Positions 43,101 through 54,865 of a stretch of DNA of 64,000 nucleotides are shown piece after piece. The position numbers and the translations under genes are program-made. Source of the DNA: Alloteropsis semialata. Taxonomy: Eukaryota > Streptophyta > Magnoliopsida > Poales > Poaceae. Within the stretch, counting starts at the first letter, position 1, and the number at the start of each line of letters is the position of its first letter. The stretch spans positions 48,090,085-48,154,084 of the forward strand of contig CM014273.1 of the NCBI GenBank assembly GCA_004135705.1, read 5' to 3'. The notes under the pieces are model-generated. The model worked only from the letters and a program-made list of their open reading frames with translations. It was not told the DNA's origin and did not search any database.

Positions 43101-44986
43101 AGAAGCTCAAGATGTTGTGCTCGGTATGTTCCTCGTCAACTCAGAACCTGCGTCAGTTTTGTTTGATTCTGGTGCATCGCATTCATTCATTACTGAGCAA
43201 TTTGTGGCAAAACATAACATACCTAAAAGCCTTATGAAGAAAAATCTGCTAGTTAGTTCCCCGGGCAATGAGATGAAGGCTAGTCACATATGCCCGCGGG
43301 TGAATCTGAAAATCATGGGTGTAGATTTTTCGGCAAATCTGATAGTCCTTAAGTCCAATGGTATCGATGTGATTCTTGGAATGGACTGGTTAACTAAATG
43401 TGATGGAGTTATTCAGTGTGCCAAAAAGTCAGTGCTCTTAACCAACTCTCAAGGGGAGCAGATTGAGTTCACGGTTAACAACTCATCCAAAGAAGAAGGA
43501 ATTGTGAATCAGGTCAAGGGAACATCTTTGGAAGAAACCAAGGTTGTGTGTGACTACCCCGACGTATTTCCGGAAGACTTACCAGGTATGCCACCCGACC
43601 GTGATATCGAGTTCCGAATTGATCTTTTACCTGGTACTGCACCCATATTTAAAAGACCATACAGATTGGATGTTAAGGATTTGAATGAATTGAAGAAACA
43701 AATAGAAGAATTATTAGGCAAAGGTTTTATCCGTCCTAGTTCATCACCATGGGGTGCCCCTGTTATCTTTGTCGATAAAAAGGATGGCACCAGAAGAATG
43801 TGCGTGGATTACAGGTCTCTCAACGATGCAACTATCAAGAACAAGTACCCCCTACCCAGGATTGAGGATCTGTTTGATCAAATGAGAGGTGCTAAGGTAT
43901 TCTCCAAGATTGATCTACGATCAGGTTATCACCAGTTGAGAATCCGACCAGAAGATATCCCTAAAACGGCCTTCACCTCTAGATATGGACTATATGAGTA
44001 CACTGTGATGTCATTTGGATTGACAAATGCTCCAGCATATTTCATGTACTTAATGAACAAAGTGTTCATGGAATACCTTGACAAGTTCGTGGTAGTGTTC
44101 ATCGATGATATCTTGGTGTTTTCTCGAAACGAAGAAGAACATGAAGAGCACTTGAGATTAGTGTTACAAAAGCTCCGAGAAAATTAGTTGTACGCCAAAC
44201 TAAGTAAATGTGAGTTTTGGTTAAAGGAGGTTTCTTTTCTTGACATGTTATCACTGATGGAGGAATCAAAGTTGACCCAAGTAAAGTTCGAGATGTGTTG
44301 AACTGGAATCCACCTAAGAATGTGCCCGAAATCAGGAGTTTTCTTGGACTAGCTGGTTATTACCGCAGATTTATTGAAGGCTTCTCAAAGATAGTGAAAC
44401 CTCTCACTTCGCTATTGGAAAAAAAAGAGAGTTCAAATGGGATACAGCATGTCAGACTAGTTTTGAAGAGTTGAAAAAGAGATTAACTACTGCTCCTGTT
44501 CTGATAATGCCCGATATCCACAAAGGGTTTGATGTCTACTGTGACGCTTCACATCTAGGTCTCGGATGTGTGTTGATGCAAGAAGGAAAAGTGGTAGCTT
44601 ATGCATCCAGACAGTTAAGAAAGCATGAGCAGAACTACCCCACCCACGACTTGGAGTTAGCCGCTGTTGTGCACGCATTAAAGATATGGAGACATTATAT
44701 GATTGGAAATAAGTGTCAAATCTTCACCGATCATAAGAGTTTAAAGTACATCTTCACTCAAAGGGATCTTAATCTGAGACAACGCAGATGGTTAGAACTA
44801 ATCAAGGATTATGACTTGGATATCCAGTATCATCCCGGCAAAGCAAATGTTGTGGCAGACGCTTTAAGTCGGAAAGGTCAAGCTAATATGGCTATAGCAC
44901 GATTAATGCCTCAAGAATTATGTTGGGAAATGGAACGACTCAACTTAGGCATTCTCACTCATACTGAAGCTATGACTATGGAAATA
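43101..44986 (+). pseudogene. Chromovirus pol, copy A (truncated)
   Basis: Protease active site LFDSGASHSFI near 43165; RT 43680-44187 with KIDLRSGYHQ and the FIDD catalytic box near 44100. TAG at 44185 replaces a Gln. A one-base deletion near 44243 and small indels near 44417 follow, then RNase H (VYCDASHLGLG, about 44530). Similarity to copy B stops abruptly at 44986, within the RNase H-integrase linker. Integrase and chromodomain are absent. Confidence 0.85.
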
Positions 44987-46150
44987 GCGTGTCCCGGCCG
45001 ATACTGGAGGATAACGCGCGTGATAGCGTAGGCCGGTGCGGGAGTTTTTATGGTAAACCCATACTGGAGGGTGTCGTAGCGTTCCGGATAGCGTTCCCGG
45101 TGCGGACAGCCTTAGCTCACTGCAATCTAGCTGGCATATTTAATTTTCCTAAAAAAGACAGCTAGCATATTTAATGAATTGGGTTTTTTTTGTTTAGATA
45201 TGGGGTTTGATCAATTTTTTTAATATCTGAACATATTTATTTTCTACTATTATTGTAGTGTTAATACGGTAGAACAACTATATGTTAATATGGGGCGAGG
45301 TGCTGGGGCGGGGCGGCCGCCGTCAACCTGGTTCACGCGCTGCATCGAGGCGGCAATCATCGATGGCCGACTCCAGCCACGCTGGCCCACCGTCGCGATG
45401 CATAAGACGCGCTTCGATTAGGACGGGACTGGATCGGATCGGTCCATTGGATATTTGGTTCGACCCATAATCGCAAGACCAATAGACCATACGGTCGACC
45501 TCAAATTAGAAATGAATTTATAGAGTAAAAGTTTATTGATTTAATGGGTAAGATAGAATTGATCTAAAACATCTCGACAACATGACAAGATCCAATTCAA
45601 ATAGTCTAGTTTTGTACTAACGACTTTGGTCATATTTTGCAACTAGCTATTTTTTATTTGAGCCTTCATAGGGCATTTGGTAGCCTAAATTAAATTGTAG
45701 TGCTGTGAGTTAATATATCATGTTATAAAAATAAGTTAGGTTTGCTTTATGTGTTAGTCTGGTACCAATGATCGGTTTTTAGGATAATGCTTGTTACGCA
45801 CTACGTTTGATCAGTACCTCTGCATATAGCTTGTAACACCATGTGTTAGGCCCGTTTGGTAGAGCTTATAACAGCTCGGCTTCACCTGTTTTGCGCAAAA
45901 CGAGGCACTGTAACATGAAGCTGTTTCGAAAAACGATGCAAAAATGAACTAGAAGCTGGACAAAGCTACTATTTTCAGCTTCTCCAAAACAGCTTCATCG
46001 AGGTGAAGCTGTTTTGAAGAAGCCCTACCAAAGAGGGCCTTAGTCTATTAGCAATGATACACGTTTTGTATATAATCTAAATGCTAAATGCTAGACTGAG
46101 TCGACCCGAATTACCATTGGGTTGTCGAGACCATAATCAAATGCTTAATT
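44987..46150. other. Foreign DNA joined to truncated chromovirus copy A
   Basis: The junction is sharp: copy B continues with pol while A switches to unrelated DNA. 44990-45110 has partial repeats around ATACTGGAGG and CCGGTGCGG. The rest is AT-rich and non-coding and contains a Tourist-like MITE. It ends in the 1000-N gap. It could be another element's end, filler DNA from break repair, or a misjoin. Confidence 0.6.
45849..46039. mobile_element. Tourist-like MITE (191 bp), TTA duplication
   Basis: Ends GGCCCGTTTGGTAGAGCTT and AAGCCCTACCAAAGAGGGCC are imperfect inverted repeats of the PIF/Harbinger (Tourist) type; TTA flanks both sides (45846-45848, 46040-46042). No ORF. Confidence 0.75.
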
Positions 46151-47150
46151 NNNNNNNNNNNNNNNNNNNNNNNNNNNNNNNNNNNNNNNNNNNNNNNNNN
46201 NNNNNNNNNNNNNNNNNNNNNNNNNNNNNNNNNNNNNNNNNNNNNNNNNNNNNNNNNNNNNNNNNNNNNNNNNNNNNNNNNNNNNNNNNNNNNNNNNNNN
46301 NNNNNNNNNNNNNNNNNNNNNNNNNNNNNNNNNNNNNNNNNNNNNNNNNNNNNNNNNNNNNNNNNNNNNNNNNNNNNNNNNNNNNNNNNNNNNNNNNNNN
46401 NNNNNNNNNNNNNNNNNNNNNNNNNNNNNNNNNNNNNNNNNNNNNNNNNNNNNNNNNNNNNNNNNNNNNNNNNNNNNNNNNNNNNNNNNNNNNNNNNNNN
46501 NNNNNNNNNNNNNNNNNNNNNNNNNNNNNNNNNNNNNNNNNNNNNNNNNNNNNNNNNNNNNNNNNNNNNNNNNNNNNNNNNNNNNNNNNNNNNNNNNNNN
46601 NNNNNNNNNNNNNNNNNNNNNNNNNNNNNNNNNNNNNNNNNNNNNNNNNNNNNNNNNNNNNNNNNNNNNNNNNNNNNNNNNNNNNNNNNNNNNNNNNNNN
46701 NNNNNNNNNNNNNNNNNNNNNNNNNNNNNNNNNNNNNNNNNNNNNNNNNNNNNNNNNNNNNNNNNNNNNNNNNNNNNNNNNNNNNNNNNNNNNNNNNNNN
46801 NNNNNNNNNNNNNNNNNNNNNNNNNNNNNNNNNNNNNNNNNNNNNNNNNNNNNNNNNNNNNNNNNNNNNNNNNNNNNNNNNNNNNNNNNNNNNNNNNNNN
46901 NNNNNNNNNNNNNNNNNNNNNNNNNNNNNNNNNNNNNNNNNNNNNNNNNNNNNNNNNNNNNNNNNNNNNNNNNNNNNNNNNNNNNNNNNNNNNNNNNNNN
47001 NNNNNNNNNNNNNNNNNNNNNNNNNNNNNNNNNNNNNNNNNNNNNNNNNNNNNNNNNNNNNNNNNNNNNNNNNNNNNNNNNNNNNNNNNNNNNNNNNNNN
47101 NNNNNNNNNNNNNNNNNNNNNNNNNNNNNNNNNNNNNNNNNNNNNNNNNN
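46151..47150. other. Assembly gap (1000 N)
   Basis: Placeholder-sized gap. It hides the first 1215 bp of LTR2 and whatever joins it to the foreign DNA. Confidence 0.99.
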
Positions 47151-48775
47151 TCTGTTTAAGCCCCTGCTCTTTCCAATAATAGAACCCGCCGTCCACCTTG
47201 GCCTTTTTGCAAGTTAAACCCTGAGTTCTTATGTGTATTTATGTTTTAGTCCTCGGTTTTATTACAAAACAACCCGAAAACATAGGTTTATTTACATATT
47301 AGTCCCTGAACCTTGTAATTAGTGTATCTTCGCCGTTTTAAATCCGTTTTGGCGATTTTCGCGTTCACGCGATCGTCTCTGCGTAACCTTTAGTTCTAGG
47401 TGTTTGTTTTGTGCTTTTGGTACTGTTTGTTGTACTGTTTTATTTATTTTGTTGTATGCTTGTGTGTGATCGTGTAGACGTCCCGTTCGAGGAAGGCCAG
47501 GAGCAGCAGATCGAAGAAGAACAGCAGTTTGTAGAGGAAGGCAAGTGGCCTCCTTCTTCATATTCTTCAACCCAGTAACAGCATTTTAATCACATTTACT
47601 TTTATGTATTGCATTAATTTGATGGGATGCCTATTCATAGGATATACCTAGTTTTTATTCCCTCAACCTTGATACACCGGGTTTAATCATCCTTGATGGG
47701 TAGAAATGCTTAGTTGCTTAATCTTGGGATGGTAATATCAAACTTTTGAATATGATAAACATGGTTTTATTTGTTGCTATGCTTGGTTAATTACAAGATT
47801 ATCTTGATTAAATGGAACATGGAGAACCACCCAAGAAAACAGTGCAACCACAGTGTTATATGGCTCTAACCTTAGCTGATTAATTAGACTTGGGGTTGAC
47901 TAGTGGCCTTACCGAAAGGGCAAGGAGGGGGACGGTGAAGGGGTCATAGCCCGGTCCTCTTGGAGGAGTAGCCTTTGCTAAGGTACGGCCTCATTAGGGA
48001 GGGTTATGGACCTCACCGCGGCCGAAACTCTAGCGGGCTGCTAGTTTAGCTTTGAGTCTTTGTAAAGGCTTCGTAGTGAACCCCTAGCCACTCACCTCGG
48101 AAGTGTTTAAGGGCCTTGCAAACCCGGGCGACATGGGGAACACGAGCTGTGGGTAAAGTGTACAACCTCTGCAGAGTGTCAAACTGATATATCAGCCGTG
48201 CTCACGGTTAAGAGCGGCTTGGACCCTCACATGATAATTGAACCTAAATATGATATTAAATTGTGGTTCCTTGGTTTTTGGATAATTTGTGGGTTCTCTC
48301 TTGCTTAATTGGGTTGGTATAAACTTATACCTAGTAAATAGGTGCTCGCTAATAAAATATGACCAACTAAAAATGCTAACCGCTGTAAGCCTTTAAACCT
48401 CTCTTGATGGCCTTGCATTTTTCCCCGCTTGCTGAGTACCAACCATAAGTGTACTCACCCTTGCTAAAACTGCTGTTCAGAAGAAAATGAGGACGTGGAG
48501 TACTTCAGTGACTTCGAAGAGTTCTGAGGCTTTTGCGTCAACCAGTCAAGCCTGTGGAGAAGTCGTGAAGCTTCTTTCGTTTTAGGTTGTCGGTGAAACG
48601 GTTAAGACCTTCGTGTCTGTTATCGCTGAGTGTAATAAAAGTTATGTACTCCCTTTTGTTCGTTTTGAACATTGTCTTATGATATTTTCACTGATGACGT
48701 CAACATATGTGTGAGAACGGATCCTGGCACACATATGCTATGCATTCGGTTTTGTCCTCAAAATCGGGTGTGACA
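47151..48775 (+). repeat. Chromovirus LTR2 (right part)
   Basis: Corresponds to 38761-40383 of LTR1 at near identity; the left part lies in the gap. Confidence 0.92.
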
Positions 48776-48975
48776 GAAGTGGTATCAAAGCTGTGTTGAC
48801 TGTAGGACGCAAGCCTAGGTAGAAATGGTCGAAAATAGGACTTACTATCTTAGCAAGCCTTATCTGCTTTTTCATTTGTCCTTGTTCCTTATAAAAACTT
48901 ATTTTATTTCTTGTTCTTTATCAAAACTCTGTCTCTTTTTGAGCTTGTTCTCAGCTTTCTTTCTTGCTCTGTCAG

Positions 48976-50037
48976 ATGGTCAGGACTAAGAGGACTGCTC
49001 GCAAAAGCACCGGAGGACGGATTCGTATTGCTCCTGCTCAGCCTGCTTCCCCGGTCCCACCCGTGGAGGAAGAAGAGCCAGAAGAGCTCTACTACTTCGT
49101 TGAGATGGAGGATGGCCGCATCATGGAGGTCGGCCCAGATGGGAATCTGGTGACCCCGGTAGGATCACCGGCACCAGCAGCTGAAGAACCGCCAGTTGTA
49201 CCTGCTCCAGAAGCTCCGGCACCTGCTGCAGCTGGTGGAGGCGATCCGGATGACTCCGGAGATGATGATGATGACGACGACGACAACGACGCCGATGGTG
49301 CCAATGGTCTGGGCAATGGCCATGGCAATGGCAACGGCAACGGCAACGGCAACGGCAACAATGATGGTGGAAACCAGGGTGATGGTCCTGAAGCAGCCAT
49401 ACCGACTTGTGAGACTCGTACCTCCGTCAACGAGTCCGGCTACTTCTCCAGGCTGCTCCAAGATGTACTACAGGAGCTTGGCAACACGGTGCAGCCGCTC
49501 TACGTCACCCAGCGCGTCTCTCCCCCGACACTCGACAGCTACTACATCACCCGGGTCCATATCCGGGAGCGCCCTGAGGTTTCCGGTGGCATGAGGACTC
49601 GTTCGTCGCACGACTCCACTACACCTCATGCTACCTATGCTGCCTCAGTGAGTGCCGCTGCCAGGAGGGCACTGTGGTCACTCTGCTACACCCACCGCTT
49701 GGAGTTGAGCACCACCGAGTACCGTCACCTTCCTCGCCGTATCAGTGGCACAGAGGAGACAGTTGTGATGCTGGGAGAGCCTGATGAGCCTCGCATCAAC
49801 AACCTTGCCCAGGTTGTCGCAGGGCTCAACACTGATCTGGAGGGTGCCACTACAGAGCTTATCCAGACCCATGAGGAGCTGATGGACGCCCACGCCAGGA
49901 TTGCTCAGCTTGAGGCCCAGCTTGCAGGAGTGGAGCCACCCGAGGAGACGGATGACTTCCACTGCCCTTCAGACTCTCCTCCCCGCAAGAGGCTTCGCTA
50001 CGGCGAACCAGGCTCCAGCACTGGTCTTCTTGGTTAG
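48976..50037 (+). CDS. Chromovirus accessory ORF with histone H3 tail-like N-terminus (copy B)
   Basis: 353 codons, intact, and almost identical to copy A at 40584; the one length difference is an extra Asp codon in the acidic run, a codon-sized slip that keeps the frame. The H3-like start MVRTKRTARKSTGG is unchanged. It lies between LTR2 plus primer site and gag, the same place as in copy A, so the ORF is a regular part of this element family rather than a chance frame. Expression would be from the LTR promoter, perhaps after splicing to the acceptor-like site at 48970-48975. Confidence 0.85.
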   Translation: MVRTKRTARKSTGGRIRIAPAQPASPVPPVEEEEPEELYYFVEMEDGRIMEVGPDGNLVTPVGSPAPAAEEPPVVPAPEAPAPAAAGGGDPDDSGDDDDDDDDNDADGANGLGNGHGNGNGNGNGNGNNDGGNQGDGPEAAIPTCETRTSVNESGYFSRLLQDVLQELGNTVQPLYVTQRVSPPTLDSYYITRVHIRERPEVSGGMRTRSSHDSTTPHATYAASVSAAARRALWSLCYTHRLELSTTEYRHLPRRISGTEETVVMLGEPDEPRINNLAQVVAGLNTDLEGATTELIQTHEELMDAHARIAQLEAQLAGVEPPEETDDFHCPSDSPPRKRLRYGEPGSSTGLLG

Positions 50038-50291
50038 GATCATAGGATGCCTACCATGAGTTGTCTCGATAGATCCGTTCCTGTGAGAACGCACGATGTA
50101 ATAATGAATGCTGTTTGAATAAATGTTTGATTTGGAGTTTATGTTTTGTCTGGGATGTTTTGTGGAGTGATGGCCACAAATGCATCAATAAAATAATTAA
50201 GTTAAAGTTTGTTTTAGTTCCAATCTCGGCTTTGTTCTATCTACCTTTATCAGTTGTTCAATCTTATCTGAAGCAATCTTCTAACAATCAG

Positions 50292-51495
50292 ATGGTAAAT
50301 ACCAGGAGAGGCGGAGGACAGGATATTCCAAGTGTCCGACGTGCTCATATAATCAACCAACAGAATCAAGCACCACCTCCACCTCCAAATCCAGCCATGG
50401 AACAATTCTTGGCAGCTCAGATGCAGTTGCTCCAAGACCTCACCAACACCGTGCAAAATATGCAAGCTCAACAGAACCAACCACCGCAACAGCTACCCCC
50501 TCAGCCTAGAAACAAGCATCGGGAGTTTATGAGCCACCAACCACCAACTTACTCACACTCGGTGGATCCCTTGGATGCTGATGACTGGCTGAAGATCATC
50601 AGTAAGAAGCTCGATATAACTCAGTGCAATGACCGTGAAAAGGTCTCGTACGCTGCAGGACGACTTGAAGGATCTGCATCTGACTGGTGGGATGCTTACG
50701 TCGCCGCACATGCTGATGCCAACACTATTACTTGGGTGGAATTTTGTGATAGCTTCCGCTCACACCACATTCCAGCTGGTGTCATGAAGCTCAAGAAGAA
50801 TGAATTTCTGGCTTTGAAGCAAGGCAGTATGTCGGCCAGTGAGTACCGGGATAAGTTCACTCAGTTATCCCGCTACGCACCAAATGAAGTCGACGATGAT
50901 GAGAAGAAACAAGATCGCTTTCTGGATGGCCTGATCGGACCACTGAAATATCAACTGCAAAGCCATACCTTCCCGAACTTCCAGAAGCTTCTAGATAAAG
51001 CTATTGGTCTCGAGAATACTCGGAAGGAACTTGGCGAAAAGAAGCGAAAGTTCCAATCTCAGGGACAATCCAACACAATAACCGCCCTCGTTATAACTCG
51101 CAGCAGGGATTTCAGTTTCGCTCCGGAGGACAAGGGAATTATCAACAGAATAAACAATTCCAGCACTCCTCTCAGCAGTCGCCGCGCTTCAATCAACAAG
51201 TACAGCGTACCCCTAACCACCAGCAGAACCGCTCTGGCAATGCCACAGGTGCACCAGTGCGTACTAATCCAGTCACACCGGTCCAACCTAATGGTTGTTT
51301 CAAATGTGGTGAAGTGGGGCATTACGCCAATAACTGCCCCAAGCGTAACATGCAGACGCCTCAGAAGAACAATGTTCAGAGGTCTGGCCAACAATCGTCC
51401 CAAGCACGCAATGGGAATCAGAACTCTCAGGGCAATAAAGGCCAGCAAAATTTCATGTGTGGTAGGGTGAACCACGTGACGGCCGAATCAGCTCA
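50292..51495 (+). pseudogene. Chromovirus gag, copy B (frameshift)
   Basis: Same organisation and same frame change (near 51063-51085) as copy A. Zinc knuckle at 51299-51340. One difference from A is MRGR to MCGR after the knuckle. Confidence 0.85.
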
Positions 51496-54400
51496 AGAAA
51501 CTCAAGATGTTGTGCTCGGTATGTTCCTCGTCAACTCAGAACCTGCGTCAGTTTTGTTTGATTCTGGTGCATCGCATTCATTCATTACTGAGCAATTTGT
51601 GGCAAAACATAACATACCTAAAAGCCTTATGAAGAAAAATCTGCTAGTTAGTTCCCCGGGCAATGAGATGAAGGCTAGTCACATATGCCCGCGAGTGAAT
51701 CTGAAAATCATGGGTGTAGATTTTTCGGCAAATCTGGTAGTCCTTAAGTCCAATGGTATCGATGTGATTCTTGGAATGGACTGGTTAACTAAATGTGATG
51801 GAGATATTCAGTGTGCCAAAAAGTTAGTGCTCTTAACCAACTCTCAAGGGGAGCAGATTGAGTTCACGGTTAACAACTCATCCAAAGAAGAAGGAATTGT
51901 GAATCAGGTCAAGGGAACATCTTTGGAAGAAACCAAGGTTGTGTGTGACTACCCCGACGTATTTCCGGAAGACTTACCAGGTATGCCACCCGACCGTGAT
52001 ATCGAGTTCCGAATTGATCTTTTACCTGGTACTGCACCCATATTTAAAAGACCATACAGATTGGATGTTAAGGATTTGAATGAATTGAAGAAACAAATAG
52101 AAGAATTATTAGGCAAAGGTTTTATCCGTCCTAGTTCATCACCATGGGGTGCCCCTGTTATCTTTGTCGATAAAAAGGATGGCACCAGAAGAATGTGCGT
52201 GGATTACAGGTCTCTCAACGATGCAACTATCAAGAACAAGTACCCCCTACCCAGGATTGAGGATCTGTTTGATCAAATGAGAGGTGCTAAGGTATTCTCC
52301 AAGATTGATCTACGATCAGGTTATCACCAGTTGAGAATCCGACCGAAAGATATCCCTAAAACAGCCTTCACCTCTAGATATGGACTATATGAGTACACTG
52401 TGATGTCATTTGGATTGACAAATGCTCCAGCATATTTCATGTACTTAATGAACAAAGTGTTCATGGAATACCTTGACAAGTTCGTGGTAGTGTTCATCGA
52501 TGATATCTTGGTGTTTTCTCGAAACGAAGAAGAACATGAAGAGCACTTGAGATTAGTGTTACAAAAGCTCCGAGAAAATTAGTTGTACGCCAAACTAAGT
52601 AAATGTGAGTTTTGGTTAAAGGAAGTTTCTTTTCTTGGACATGTTATCACTGATGGAGGAATCAAAGTTGACCCAAGTAAAGTTCGAGATGTGTTGAACT
52701 GGAATCCACCTAAGAATGTGCCCGAAATCAGGAGTTTTCTTGGACTAGCTGGTTATTACCGCAGATTTATTGAAGGCTTCTCAAAGATAGTGAAACCTCT
52801 CACTTCGCTAGTGGAAAAAGAAAGAGAGTTCAAATGGGATACAGCATGTCAGACTAGTTTTGAAGAGTTGAAAAAGAGATTAACTACTGCTCCTGTTCTG
52901 ATAATGCCCGATATCCACAAAGGGTTTGATGTCTACTGTGACGCTTCACATCTAGGTCTCGGATGTGTGTTAATGCAAGAAGGAAAAGTGGTAGCTTATG
53001 CATCCAGACAGTTAAGAAAGCATGAGCAGAACTACCCCACCCACGATTTGGAGTTAGCCGCTGTTGTGCACGCATTAAAGATATGGAGACATTATATGAT
53101 TGGAAATAAGTGTCAAATCTTCACCGATCATAAGAGTTTAAAGTACATCTTCACTCAAAGGGATCTTAATCTGAGACAACGCAGATGGTTAGAACTGATC
53201 AAGGATTATGACTTGGATATCCAGTATCATCCCGGCAAAGCAAATGTTGTGGCAGACGCTTTAAGTCGGAAAGGTCAAGCTAATATGGCTATAGCACGAT
53301 TAATGCCTCAAGAATTATGTTGGGAAATGGAACGACTCAACTTAGGCATTCTCACTCATACTGAAGCTATGACTATGGAAATTGAGCCTACGTTAGAACA
53401 AGACATCCGAAAAGGACAATTAACAGATGCTAAGATCAAAGAAATCAAGACTCAAATTGGTTTGGGAAAAGCTCCAGAATTCACTGAAGATGATCAAGGA
53501 ACTATTTGGTTTAGAAAAAGAATTTGTGTACCTGACATCGACCATCTTCGTGAGCTTATATTGAAGGAAGCTCATGATTCAGCTTATTCCATTCATCCTG
53601 GCAGTACAAAAATGTACCAAGATTTGAAAGAGAAATATTGGTGGTATGGTTTGAAAAGAGATGTAGCAACACATGTGGCTTTGTGTGATGTATGCCAGAG
53701 AGTAAAAGCAGAACACCAAAGGCCAGCCGGTTTACTTCAGCCATTAAAAGTACCTGAATGGAAATGGGAAGAGATCGGTATGGATTTCATTGTTGGACTA
53801 CCTCGCACTCGAGATGGCTACGATTCGATATGGGTTATTGTGGATAGGTTAACCAAAGTTGCTCACTTCATACTAGTCAAAACAACATATACAGGAGCCA
53901 AGTTAGCAGAACTGTATATGTCAAGGATTGTGTGCTTACATGGTGTCCCAAGGAAGATAGTATCCGACCGAGGCACTCAATTCACATCACGCTTTTGGCA
54001 GAAGCTACATGAATCAATGGATACGAAGCTTAATTTTAGTTCCGCATACCATCCACAGACAGATGGACAGACTGAAAGGACTAATCAAATTTTAGAGGAT
54101 ATGCTAAGAGCTTGTGCCTTAAAGCATGGAGGTAGTTGGGATAAAAGTTTGCCATATGCAGAATTTTCTTACAACAACAGCTATCAAGCAAGTCTCAAGA
54201 TGGCTCTATTTGAAGCTCTATATGGAAGAAGGTGTAGAACACCGCTATACTGGAGCCAGACAGGTGAAAGTCAAGTCTTTGGACCAGAAATCTTGCAGGA
54301 AGCCGAAAGACAAGTCCAGATAATCCGAGATAATCTCAGGACAGCTCAGTCACGACAAAAGAGTTATGCTGACACCAGAAGAAGAGAATTGACCTTTGAG

Positions 54401-54853
54401 GTAGGAGATTATGTGTATCTCAAGGTGTCACCTATCAGAGGTCTCCGCAGATTCAAGGTCAAAGGAAAGTTATCACCTCGCTACATCGGACCTTTTCAGA
54501 TCTTGGAAAGGAAAGGTGAAGTAGCATATCAGCTGGAGTTACCCGAGCGATTGTCAGAGGTTCATGATGTGTTCCACATTTCTCAGCTGAAAAAGTGCTT
54601 GAGAGTACCCGAGGAACAACTGCCGCTGGAAGAACTCAATGTGCAAGATGATCTGACCTATTCAGAGTACCCAGTCAAAATTTTAGAAACATCAGAAAGA
54701 GCTACAAGAAACAAAGTCATCAAAATGTGTAAAGTGCAGTGGAGGCATCACTTAGAGGACGAAGCCACTTGGGAAAGAGAAGATGAGCTTTATGCAGAGT
54801 TCCCTCAGTTGTTTTCCAATCTTCCCGAATCTCGAGGTCGAGATTCTCTTTAA
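51496..54853 (+). pseudogene. Chromovirus pol with C-terminal chromodomain, copy B
   Basis: Protease DSGASHSFI near 51560; RT with FIDD near 52496; TAG at 52580 in the RT-RNase H region where Gln is expected. After it the frame is open to 54853: RNase H (VYCDASHLGLG, about 52930), integrase zinc finger with two His and two Cys (53560-53710), and the D, D, E blocks GMDFIVG, SDRGTQF and TDGQTERTNQ (53775-54080). A chromodomain follows at about 54655-54815 (EYPVKILE, VQWRHH, EATWERE), with Tyr and Trp of the usual aromatic cage and His at the third position. Only the amber and the gag shift separate this from an intact Tekay-type polyprotein. Confidence 0.9.
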
Positions 54854-54865
54854 GGGGGTAGGATT
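54852..54865 (+). promoter_or_regulatory. Polypurine tract before LTR3
   Basis: AAGGGGGTAGGATT overlaps the end of the pol frame; it primes plus-strand DNA synthesis. Confidence 0.75.
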
